This document shows positions 1-17,300 of a stretch of 64,000 bases of DNA, piece by piece; position 1 is the stretch's first letter; each line of letters starts with the position of its first letter. The notes under the pieces are model-generated. The model was given only the letters and a program-made list of their open reading frames with translations, did no database searches and was not told the DNA's origin. A program made the translations under genes and the position numbers. Origin of the DNA: Amia ocellicauda (taxonomy: Eukaryota > Chordata > Actinopteri > Amiiformes > Amiidae); NCBI RefSeq assembly GCF_036373705.1, contig NC_089850.1, positions 34,830,233 to 34,894,232 of the forward strand, read 5' to 3'.

Positions 1-285
1 TGTCTGTCTTTTACAGTGTTTAATGTCCAGCTGTGATTCCTGTGAGCACAGCTGGTCAGTAGTTTAAAAGTCTTCTGGTGTGGAGCTGTGAGCAGGGTGG
101 TACTCAAGGGAGCTCAGCCTCCCTTCCTCCCACCTGTGTTGAAGGTCTGACATCAGCCTCCCACCCAGCCAGTCTGACACACTGGGGCTTTGATACAGCT
201 GCTCCAGACTGCACTCACTTTCTTCTGTGATTATTTTTTACATTTTATATTCACACTAATAAAGGACCAAGTTTGCACAAAGAAC
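1..285 (+). other. Possible 3' end of a plus-strand neighbour gene
   Basis: No open frame of note is seen. An AATAAA signal lies near 259-264 and is followed by a GT-rich stretch (around 285-300), the usual layout of a vertebrate cleavage and polyadenylation site on the plus strand. That would make this the 3' UTR tail of a gene lying mostly left of the window and converging on ppp1cb. Nothing in the sequence identifies the gene. A chance AATAAA cannot be excluded. Confidence 0.3.
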
Positions 286-643
286 CGTGTGTGCGTTTCT
301 CTCCAGGATTCCTTTTCCTCTTCCCAGCCTATGGAATCACCTGCACTGTGAATCTGCATGTCTGTGGCCAGGGCTGCCTCACCACAGTGCCAGACAAGAG
401 CCTCAGTGTCTGTTCTGGGTCGTGTTTTACTCCAAACTGGTTACTAATTAGTAGACTCAATTAGTGCACTTATTTACTCTGTTACCTGTACTGTAGCTCT
501 CAAGGACCAGGGCTAGAGACCCCTGCTTTACTTACTTAACACTCACATAGTAACAACTACAGACTCACTACCACACACATGACACTGCAGGGCCACTGAA
601 GGACCAAATGAAGAGTCAACAGAGCCACTCCGGTTTGTTTACA
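286..643. other. Intergenic stretch, no gene seen
   Basis: This lies between the putative plus-strand polyadenylation site and the putative end of ppp1cb. It contains only short random frames. No repeat family or RNA gene was recognised. Confidence 0.5.
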
Positions 644-649
644 TTTATT
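644..649 (-). terminator. ppp1cb: Candidate ppp1cb polyadenylation signal
   Basis: TTTATT on the plus strand reads AATAAA in the ppp1cb direction. It would give a 3' UTR of about 2.1 kb (2755 down to about 630), in line with the long 3' UTRs of PP1 beta genes. No transcript evidence is available, and nearer variant signals could be used (for example CATAAA near 2525). Confidence 0.4.
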
Positions 650-2622
650 GAACCCAAAGACTGTGAAACTAACTTGTACAAATCGCAAAACTGATTCTTC
701 CGTTTGTTTCGTTTTAGCTTTGTTATTACACGGTTTCTCGGCAAGAGAAGTTAAATTAGAAAAGACCAGAATCAAAAACAATAAGAAAACAAGATACCAA
801 AAAGAGAACTCTCTGGGATAGTGACCACCCTGTTGGGTACAGATTGGTGTTTGTTTGCTCACATCCAGACAGACAGAGGAGTCATGACCATGGCTGACTG
901 TCCACAGAGCAGTCACTGACACTCGGGAGGAGACAGGCAGGCAGGCTGTACACAGCCCTGCACTGAAGGAAAAAGGGAGAGAGGGGGAAGGAGAGGGACT
1001 CCATTAATGAGTGAGGGGGGAGAATAGCCCTGCACTGAAGAGTGGGAAAAGAGAGGAGGCTCCATCCAAATAACCTCTGAAGCAGTGACTTAATCTCTCC
1101 ACCAGGTGTCACCATTTTCTGCTGTGTGTATCAGTTTGTGGCATGTGCGTCTGTGAGACTGCATCTCATATTTAGGGCCCACTGGTCTTTACTGTAAAAG
1201 CTTTGGCAAACACAAAGTGAACGACAGTGTCTTGAGTGGGAGTCTGAATGCTGTCTGGTCCACAGTCACTGCTCTCTAAAGGCACTGTGACTGAAATTAG
1301 TGTATGTGTGGGTTTTGGGTTGTTCTCATTAGAATATCCAACGATTTCAATAGAAAAATCCTATCCTCAGCTCTCCCCTCACTGCCCCATCTCCTCTGCC
1401 TGTCCCACTTTGCTCCGAGTCAGAGCCCTTGCCAGCTGCACTGATTACAACAGGCCAGGCCTCCAGGCTAGCTCACTCGCACCTCATGCACAGGCCTGAG
1501 CTGGCTGAACAGAGGCTTCACATCCTGATCGAGCTAAAGCAATGATGTGTTACGATGACAATTCCACCCCCAAAGATTCCCAGTCCCAAGGTTTTCCCTC
1601 TTCAGCCTTCCTGACTCTCCAGGGGCTGGAAACCATCAGACCAACACAATGCCAGACTCCCCACGACCGTCTCAGGCAAATTGACCATGCCTTGTGTGCA
1701 GCAGGGCTGTGGTCCTCAGCCCTGGTCCTGCAGTACCCCCGTGTCCGAGCCAAATCTCTCGCTTATTTAATCCCTTTTACCTGAACTCTCTCGTTCCATG
1801 AGGTCCAATTAAGCAAACATTTCATTACGTTAGTGATTTTGAACGCAGCTGGAACCAAAGCCCACAGACACAGTGGTGCTCCAGGACTGGGGCAGACCAG
1901 CACAGCTCTAGTCAATGCTGAGGAGCTCCAGTACCAGACTGTGACTCAGCTGTCTGGTCCTGAATAGGGCTAGGGGGGAGCTGCCCAATCAGACCGAGGA
2001 GCAGCAGTCTGTGTCCAGGCACAGTTGGTCAGTCAGTGTGTATTAGACAATTCACAGCCCCCAGCCCCCCTAGCACTGCACTACTCTCCCTCAGAGCACT
2101 TAGGCCTCGTCACACTCCACATCCCCCTCTCCCCCTCTCCCCCTCTCTCCCTCTCTCCAACTCGGCTACATCCATCTTTCATTTCATCCCTACCTCCCGC
2201 CACCTTCCACTAAAATCTTTATAGAACTTCACCTCACCCTCTCCTTATCTTACTCCCCCCCTCTCTGTTTGTGTGCGTGAGAGAGGTTGTGCTCAGCTGT
2301 GTCTGCGTGTGTGAGGATGTGGCCAGGCAGTGTGCATCTCTGTGTGTCTGTAAGTGTGTCAGAGAGGGTGAAGGTCTGTGTGTGCATGTCATCACCAGTC
2401 ACACAGCACCAGGGTCTGGCTTCAACACTACAATCTGGTCCCTGGGTTCTTGCCTTCTCTCAGGATGGCTCTGTGCCTGTCAGTGTTCCTCCCCCCAGCA
2501 ATAAAGAAAAAAAAAGGAAAAAAGATTTATGTACACCACTATATAGAGAGAGAGAGAGAGAGGAGCTCCAGACTGTGAGCAGACAGGAGAGGAGAGGATC
2601 GGGGCTGCTGTCTGTCTGTGCA

Positions 2623-2667
<45 letters not shown>

Positions 2668-2755
2668 GGTGTTAACGGTGGTCTAGGTGGTCACAGGAGT
2701 TGGGGGGGTGGTCAGAGGGTAAGAGGGGCGGCGGTCTCGAAGACAGACCGGCCGC
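650..2755 (-). other. ppp1cb: Putative ppp1cb 3' UTR
   Basis: This is the region between the ppp1cb stop codon and the candidate AATAAA. It has no convincing coding frame. It holds a (GT)n run at about 2624-2661, a short GA run near 2546-2562 and an A-rich stretch near 2505-2523. The extent is inferred from the polyadenylation signal only. Confidence 0.4.
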
Positions 2756-9120
<6,365 letters not shown>

Positions 9121-9240
9121 CTTGTCGGAGTCGCAAACAGACGCGCCGGTTCCTCCTCCACCCGCCGGGCGGCGCCAGAGACACCGAGGCGCCTGATAAC
9201 AGCGCAGCGCGTCAGTCACGGCACACTGACGTTTAAATAT
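9121..9240 (-). promoter_or_regulatory. ppp1cb: Putative ppp1cb promoter / 5' UTR, CpG-rich
   Basis: The sequence around and upstream of the ppp1cb ATG is much richer in GC and CpG than its surroundings, and the CpG-rich stretch continues into intron 1 to about 8830. A CRE-like TGACGT core is at 9227-9232. No TATA box was seen, which fits a housekeeping CpG promoter. The transcription start cannot be placed from sequence. Confidence 0.45.
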
Positions 9241-10360
9241 ATTCATGCACAAGCGAAAAGTAAAAGACGAGTATGTCTGTTGCTGTCTGTATTAGCACGT
9301 CTGAAACATCCAAAGAATGCATACACTTTCTTCAATAAATATTATTATTATCATCTATTTGCTGCACCTTTTTGATTTGTCTTCCTGAAGTTTTTTTTGT
9401 TTCATTGCAGAACTTGTGGCTGCATTGTGTAGCTGTTTCTCTGTGTTATATATTGTTATGTGCACAGTTGTCGGTGTAGTATGCAAAGAAGGGCTGAGTG
9501 AAAAGCAATAAAGTGAGCAGCTCCCACACATACTTACTGATCCCCACCACCAGAGCCACAGACTCCCCCAGCTCTGTGGTGTCTGAGCAAGGTGACTCTG
9601 AAGCCGCAGTTTAAACATTTACACATTCTGTCCTACCCTCTGTTTATACCCCCCCAACCCCACTCCCTCTTTTCCCTCACACCCCTATAGCCAAGCAGTC
9701 ATCAGTTATCCATCTGTCAGTTTTGGGCCTGGGGTGGTGGTGTGGGGGGGGGTTATATCAGGGTGTACAGTTACCCTGACACTATTGTGAATCATGAATC
9801 ACCATGATCCCCTTTGTCCACAGAGAGCGATAGAGCGAGAGAGATAGATAGAGATAGACAGAGAGAGAGAAAGATCATTGTATTTATTGCACTTCTACTT
9901 CCCCTATGCATTGCTTCTCTGCACTTGACCCATATCTGTAAAGCTTTTTTATTATCTGATTTATCTGTATGTGAGTTTGTTCCTTATGTGTTTTGCATTG
10001 TGTGGGTGTTGTAGTGTGTGTTGTTCTGTGTGTTACAATGCATCACGGTGTGTGTAACTGTGTGAGCATGGTGTGTGAGCCTGTTGTAGGGTTGTGAGAG
10101 TCCATATTGCAGTATGTGTGTGTGTGTGTGTTGGGGGTTATAGCAAAAACAAACTACTCATTGACAGCAGATCCATATATGAGTAGAGGAATGACTCATC
10201 CAACAGAAAATCAATCAAGTTTTTCTATTAACAGGAAGACCAATGTATTATTTCATTCTGACCCTTTGCTAGATATGGGGAATAGTTCAGTTTGATCTCC
10301 GGATCCTCTCAGTTTAGCTTCTCAGAAGGAGGCACAGAAGATGCCACACTTTTGCCTCAC
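9241..10360. other. Intergenic region between ppp1cb and plb1
   Basis: No supported coding frame is present. The content is AT-rich sequence, T-rich and GT-rich tracts (around 9740-9755 and 10000-10130) and short GATA/GACA runs near 9826-9870. It separates the ppp1cb promoter from the probable 3' end of plb1, which reads in the same direction. Confidence 0.55.
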
Positions 10361-10373
10361 TGACTGATTGTAC

Positions 10374-10411
10374 TTTATTTTATTTTATTTTATTTTATTT
10401 TATTTCATTTA
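10374..10411 (-). terminator. plb1: (TTTTA)n tract with candidate plb1 polyadenylation signals
   Basis: A TTTTA pentanucleotide run on the plus strand reads as overlapping AATAAA hexamers in the plb1 direction, about 0.75 kb past the plb1 stop. It could supply the plb1 polyadenylation signal or be a plain microsatellite. No other strong AATAAA was noticed nearer to the stop on this strand. Confidence 0.35.
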
Positions 10412-11141
10412 TTTAACAAACATATTTATCAGGAAACAAAATACATCACAGATAAAGAAACAGCAATCTGTACAGACAGGAATTAACAGGAGACATCTTT
10501 GCACATTGAAGAATGAAACTCCTGGGAACTATACTCTCTCTAACAGGCTGGACTACTGATGTCCTTTTCCCTACAGGTACCCTGTATACTGTGCTATTGT
10601 AGGGGGTAAGAGAGTAATTCAGTTCAGAGATAAGAGGCCGACTCTGAGGAATGTCACAGGAGAACGAACAGCGAGTCACAACTACAGGTCCTGCAAAAAA
10701 TAAATGTGAAGGACTTTGTAGACTCTAGACTATAGAGCAAATGTACTGATTTGTAATGTCAGTGGAAAGCTATAATGAACATTTTTCTGAACTTTTAAGA
10801 ACTGCCAACAAAATGCAGTAAAATGCAGAAAATATGTACTTTTTGCCTATTGTCGATTTTACAGTAAAGACACTTTAGTAAGCACATGACTAGTTTGTAC
10901 ACACAGAGCTGCAAACTGAACTGACCGTGGTGCACAGCTGCATGTATGTTCATACTGGCTGTGATGTTACTGCACCACACTTTGTAGCAAATACGTCAAT
11001 GGTAAAACTACACTCTACAGTAAGCTGCTATAGTAATTTCCCCTGGGTTCTCTATTGATTAGCCTTGAGGCCTCCCAGGTGGGGGTGGCCACAGTGTGCT
11101 GCAGCAGGAGGACGGGGTGATGTTGTTATTATGGGATGCAG

Positions 11142-11360
11142 TCACAGTGCTGTGCTGGGCAGCTCCAGCCCTCTCTCCTTCTCCCGCACTCTCTGCTGGG
11201 CTTTGCGGGAGAGGAGGAGCCACGTGGTCAAGCAGCCAATCAGTAGCCCCGCTGCCAGGATAACCATGGCAGCCCACAGAGGCACCGTGTTGATTGCAGG
11301 GAGGGTGGAGGGGGTGCGCCATGGAAAGCTGTTGTTCCTCGTGAAGAAATAGGGCTGGTC
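11142..11360 (-). other. plb1: plb1 last exon: transmembrane anchor and cytosolic tail
   Basis: This exon encodes 72 residues and the TGA stop (11142-11144). A Thr/Pro-containing stalk leads to one hydrophobic helix of about 23 residues (roughly [16 protein letters not shown] onward), followed by SRK and a short charged cytosolic tail ending LPSTAL. The topology is type I: lipase repeats outside the cell, a short tail inside, as in the PLB1 family. Confidence 0.93.
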
Positions 11361-14300
11361 CTGAGAGAGAGAGAGAGAGGAGGAGGAGCAGGAGAGAATG
11401 TGAGAATGGTGGAAAGGGAGAGAAGCGAGGGCATGGAAGGAGAGAGGATGGAGAAAGGTGGTATGGAAGAAACAAGTATGTGATATAATATTGCTATACT
11501 GTGCTGCTGTAATGTACTGTATCAATGTGTTAGTTAATCATTGTATCAGTGTGTATATCATCGAGTATGTCATTGTGTCTCACCTTGCTGGGACAGTGGA
11601 TCTTCCTGCGGTTGTGTGTGAAGTTGTTGTAGACCTGCTTCCGTCCCACTGGCTCCAGCTGCAAAACACAGTGTCACTGTCACCCCTATTCTCATCACTG
11701 CCCAGCAGTTCTGGAGGTCTTTCACTTTGGCACTGTGGCCCCTGTTTCTCTGCCCCGCTAACACTTCACCCTGGCCCAGCAAACACTAACCCCTCCCTGA
11801 CCCCTGACCCTGGGCACTCTCACCATGTTGTTCCACAAGGCAATGGCCATCTCGGCATGTCCGCGCTCACTGAAGTGGAAACAGTCAACCGAGAAGAAGC
11901 TCAGGTCAGGCTTCCCATCCTGCAGAAAGAGAGAGAGGGTGGGGGGGGAGGCATAGAGAGGGAGGGAGAGAAGGTGAGAGAGGAGGAGAGAGAAAAGAGA
12001 ATGAGACTTCATTATATGAATATATAAATTAGTCCTTTATAACATGGCTATATCAAAAACTGACTCGTTGCAAATTATTCTCACCAGTAACCAACGCACT
12101 TACACATTTTTCGGAAACAAAGCATTTTAAATACATATACAAACATTTTTTGCAAACATAAAATAAGTTACTTTTTGCAGTCGAAGCATTTTAAATTAAT
12201 TTTATATTTTTTGCTAAGATAGAGTAACAAGCCATTTAGTGTTAATTTGAACAATATTGTATTTGTAACAAGGGAAATAGGGAAGGGTCTCTAATCTGCT
12301 CCACTGATTCATGTCTTTGCATTAGCGCATCAGAACAAACTTGATTATATAAATATACTAAATCAGTCTTTTAGAATACAGCGCTGTATCGAAAATTGTA
12401 TTTCTCTCGTTACAAATTATTATAACAAGTGAAACCAATGCAGTTGCATATTTTTAAGCATTGAAAATAAAAATACAATTATATATTGTTGCTTACTTAA
12501 AATAACAAGCCATTTAGTGTTAGTTTTAACATATTTATAATACGGGTAGTAGGGAAGTGTTCTCCTATCTGCTCCACTGATGTGAAGGCTGTTTGTCTGC
12601 CCCCCTGTCTCTAAAACACACGCCGCCACAGTGCGTGCTGGAACTTGAGCCGGTCGAGTGTTTACACTTCCAGGATCAAATGCTACCGATGCATTTGATC
12701 CGGATCAGAAATGGCAGTGTAAATATGCCTATTGTTAGTGGGCAGTGTGGCAGTGTTACTGGGGGCTCCGTGTCGTGGTCAGAGTGACTGTGGAGTGGAC
12801 TGTGCAGTGATCAGGACGGCCCTGTCACTGACCGCTGCCAGTGGGATGATGGAGTTCCTGAAGTAGGGCTGAATGACCACTGTGAAGTCCTCCCTGCCAT
12901 CATAGCGCCCCCCCGACACCAGCCTCTCTGTCTCCATCTGGGGGGGAGAGAGGGAGTGAGGGAGAGAGAGGGATTGAAGGAGCTGCTAAAGCCATTCAGT
13001 CTTGACAGAGAGGGAAAGACAGAGGGAGGGGACAAGAGAGGATGACTAGAGAGCGGGGGCAGAGAGAAAAAGAAAGAAAGAGCGAGAAGAAGAATGAGAG
13101 GAGGCATAGAAAGGCTGATGGACAGAGGGAGAGAGGGAAACTGGGTGGGGAGAATATAAAAATGAGAGAGAAGGGAGTACTATATAGAGAGTGAAAGGGA
13201 AAGAGAAACCCTGACCCCTGACCTGGTACTCGCGGTTGACCCTCTTGATCTCACTGAGTTCAAGTGAGTCCTCCCCTGGGATCAGGAAACATGGACACAT
13301 GTTCCTAATGGAAAGACGGACAGATACTCAAACTGACAGACTAACAGACAATCCTTCTGTCAGTCAGACCGGTACACAGACAGACAGACACAGTTGCAGA
13401 CCAACCGACAGACAGACACAGTGACAGGCAGACAGATGGACATCACTATGATAGGCAGACAGACAGTGTACTTTTGCAGCAGAGAGCAGCCCAGTGAGTC
13501 GTCCTTGATTCTCCTCAGCCCTTCGATCTGCAGGATCTCCAGCAAGTTGACAAACACCCGGGGCACCTGAGAAAGAGGGAGTGAGAGAGAGATGGAGGGA
13601 GAGAGAGACAGCGAATTAGGAAGTTAGAGGGAGAACAGGAGAGGGAGGGAGAGAGGAAGAGAGTAGTAGATTTATGAATGTGGGTCGGAGTGTCTCGGAT
13701 ACCATCAGATTGTGGGAGATGGACCCCATCCCCTCACCTCTCTGTAGAGTAGATCCAGGCTGTCCCTCAGGTGCTGGCTGTAGTTCTGCACCGACAGGGT
13801 GTCCTGCACCGAAACACAGACACACCTGCACTGTCACTACACAACAACACAGCCAGCAACACAACTGTGCAGTCAGGCATAACTACTCAGGTACGTCACA
13901 CATTGCAGCGCAACACAGAGACATAGCCAGACCATCAGCACAACACCTGTATGGTCAGCAGCACCACTGCTTAACATACTGAGATACAATCACACAATCA
14001 CCCACAAACACGACACAGCAATAAAGAGACTCAGCGGGAACACAACTGACCAGACACAAAATAACAAGGGGCTGAGCATTGTAAGAGTGGAGACTGTGTG
14101 GCACAGTGGTCATTATTGTGTTCAATATAGTGGTCAGCGCAATGGTCAATAAAGTAATCAGTACAGTCGTCAGTATGAAAGCAGACACTGTGAGGTGCAG
14201 TGGTCATTGTAAGAGCGGACACTGTGAGGTGCAGTGGTCAGTGTGAGAGCGGACACTGTGAGGTGCAGTGGTCATTGTGAGAGCGGACACTGTGAGGTGC

Positions 14301-17300
14301 AGTGGTCAGTGTGAGAGCGGACACTGTGAGGTGCAGTGGTCAGTGTGAGAGCGGACACTGTGGGGTGCAGTGGTCAGTGTGAGTGCGGACACTGTGGGGT
14401 GCAGTGATCAGTGTGAGAGCGGTCACTGTGGGGTGCAGTGATCAGTGTGAGAGCGGTCACTGTGGGGTGCAGTGGTCATTGTGAGAGCGGACACTGTGAG
14501 GTGCAGTGGTCAGTGTGAGAGCGGACACTGTGCGGTGCAGAGGTCAGTGTGCAAATGGACTCACCCTGTCCAGACAGTACTGACACAGGTCATTTCCCCC
14601 AATGAACAGGGTCACCATCTTCCAGTCATTGTCAAAATCCACCTCCTGAAAGAGAGAGAAAAGGGAGAGAGTAGAAGGGGGAGAGAGAGAAAGATTTCAG
14701 TACAGGTACAGCATCTGCTAATTGAGATACAGAGATACAGAGAGAGGGCCTGATGAAAGTTTAGCACTGTGAGTTTGGACAGCACTATGGCCGAATATAC
14801 ACATTAACTTTGTATCATGGTTTACTACACTACAGTATACCTCCTATACCTACCAGGATATCAATTTGCTTTCCTACACTTTACTGTGGATTTCTCATAG
14901 CGTAGTATAGAAAACGTTTATATGGGGAGACAGAGAAAGAGAGCTAGAGATATTCAGAGACAGAGACAGACAGACAGACAGCATGTAGGGTGACTGACCG
15001 GGCTATCTTTCAGGGCCTGGATCAGATTCTCCACTTGTTCTGGAATATCTCTGTGGAAAAGACACACTGAACACTGAAAGAAACCCTGTGTCACAGATAA
15101 ACGGTCAGTCAATCAATGTATCAGTCAGGCAGGCAGTCAGTCAGTGTATCAATCAGTTTGTCAGTGAGTTAGTCACCATATCAGTCAATCAGGGTGTCAG
15201 TCAGTCAGTCAGTCAGACTCACGCTGCCTTGGCTCCAGATTGGGCCATGTTGAAGCGAGTGTTGGCCTTCCCCTGACCCGTTGAGAAACCAAACAGAGAA
15301 GGATTGAACTCCTTCAGGATATCTGACAGAGAGAGGACGGGATGGAGGGGGGAGAGGGGAGGAGTGTAAATGTTATTGTTGTTCTGTGTTGTGCTCCGAG
15401 CCTGTTCATGTCCCAGTCAGCATGCCCTGCTGTCAGAGCTGAGACCGGATTACTGTCATGACAACACCACCTGAGCTCAATCTGAGTACAATCTGAGCCT
15501 CTGGGAGAGCAGGAGAGAGGAGGGAAAGAAAGCAATTTAAAATGAGAAGTTCACCTCAGCGGAAAAGGAAGAGGTCAGTGCTGAGAGACAGAGAGATGGG
15601 ACACTGACCTGAGGGGTGAGGGGTCAAGGGTGAGAGGTCAGGGGTTACTCACTGGGCAATGTGGTGACTGTCTCCAGCTTCTTATCCCCCCCGATGCTGC
15701 AAAGACACAAACACTCTCTCAACAACACACACAGATACACAACACCAACACACAGCTAGAGGCTGACAGTGTGCACTCTGAAACAAACAATCACAACACA
15801 TTACAACACACTTCAGTGCAACACAACACTTTACAATACAACACAGTAACACAATGCCACATTAGAAAACACATTGTATTATAACAGACTTCAATACAAC
15901 ACAATAACAGATGCTTCAATGCACTATAGCACTATAACACTGCATCCTAGCACACAGCATAATTCACTCCAATAACAATACATAATTTACACCAACCACA
16001 ATTTTCTATGGTATGTGAGTGGGTTTGACCCCCTACCCTGACCCTGACCCCTCACCTCCAGGACAGTCCTCTCCACTCCGTCTTCAGCGTGAGGATGGAC
16101 TTCGCCCGCACCCCGAACCCTGCCTGGACAGATTGACACAGGACCAAGTTAGATACACAGACACAGAGACACAGATGGACACACAGCCACACAGATAGAA
16201 AGACACTCACAGGTGGACGCAGGGACCCAGGCAGACACACTGACACACAGACAATGCACAGACTAACAAACAGACACAGACACACAGAGACCTGAACACA
16301 CACACAGATATAGACAGGCACAGACATAAAGAGATACAAAGAAACACAGAGAAAGACACACATTGACATTGACAGAAAGACAATTGCACAGGATAGAGGA
16401 GGAGTGAAAGGGGGTGTCACAGATACTCACAGACAGAGAGTCTCCCAGAGCAGCCACCACTCTCACATCTCCTGGCCGCAGCCTGTGGGCTGAGAGATAG
16501 AGCACAGTCACTGACAGCTCACAGCACAGAGCACACTGTATTCCACTGACACACTGACAGCACAGAGCTCTGACAGCGACTGCACACTACACAACATACC
16601 ACATACACTGTACTATTGACACTACTGACAAAACTGTCAATGTTGTCACACTTTTACTCTCCCTCCCTATCTCCCTTTCACCCTCCCTCTCTTCCTCTCT
16701 CTCTCCCTCTCTCACCTGAGGTGGGTGGGGAATCAGAGGGAGCCCGGTTCTTACAAGTCAGGTCACTGCCCCAGTCCTGACAGGAAACACAAATAGTAAC
16801 ACATGACAGCACAGACTCTGAGTGTGTATGTATTTGGGGGCATGTCTAACACAAGGTGATGTCCCAGAGCACACTGTGTGAACAGCTCCACACTTGATAG
16901 AGTGTCCAAACCCCCCACAGAGAGACTGACCTACCTTGATTGGTGGCTCGGTGGGGTCGGGGTCAGGGTAGGAGTAGTTACTGTTCCTATAGGTTCGCAG
17001 GAAGGGTGCGTGCTAAAACAGGAAGAGGAAGTCAAGCTTATGTCTAACTTGCAACACTGTAACTGGACTAGTGCAGTGTCCTGTTACTGTAGACCCCTGT
17101 TGTAGTGTAATGTTACTGCTGCCCCTTATTGTAACGGGACTATTATATTGCATTGTTCTTGTTATTGTAGTTCCCTGTTCTAACAGGACCATCCTATACT
17201 ATTACTGTAAGCCCTGATTGTAACATAACTATTCTAGTGATGTAGTCATGTCTAAATATTATTATTATTGATATTGTTATTAGTTGTAGTAGTAGCAGCA

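Larger units (their letters stand above)
11584..16489 (-). other. plb1: plb1 repeat 3: intact GDSL lipase domain (12 exons)
   Basis: Exons in transcript order: 16431-16489, 16056-16123, 15653-15696, 15223-15322, 14999-15050, 14565-14645, 13738-13803, 13472-13566, 13223-13304, 12833-12937, 11824-11919, 11584-11658. Motifs are AALGDSLS with Ser at about 755, [22 protein letters not shown] with Asp at about 864, [17 protein letters not shown], and DCFHFS with His at about 1003. All three catalytic positions are kept. The exon after GDSL reads AGFGVRAKS where repeat 2 has AGNGVGANP, so the Asn and Gly of that loop differ. Exon phases match repeat 2 exactly. Confidence 0.92.

Noticed and set aside
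14181-14554. CRISPR-like array with 34-bp period
   Set aside because: The whole period is conserved, so there are no spacers. It is a minisatellite in an intron.
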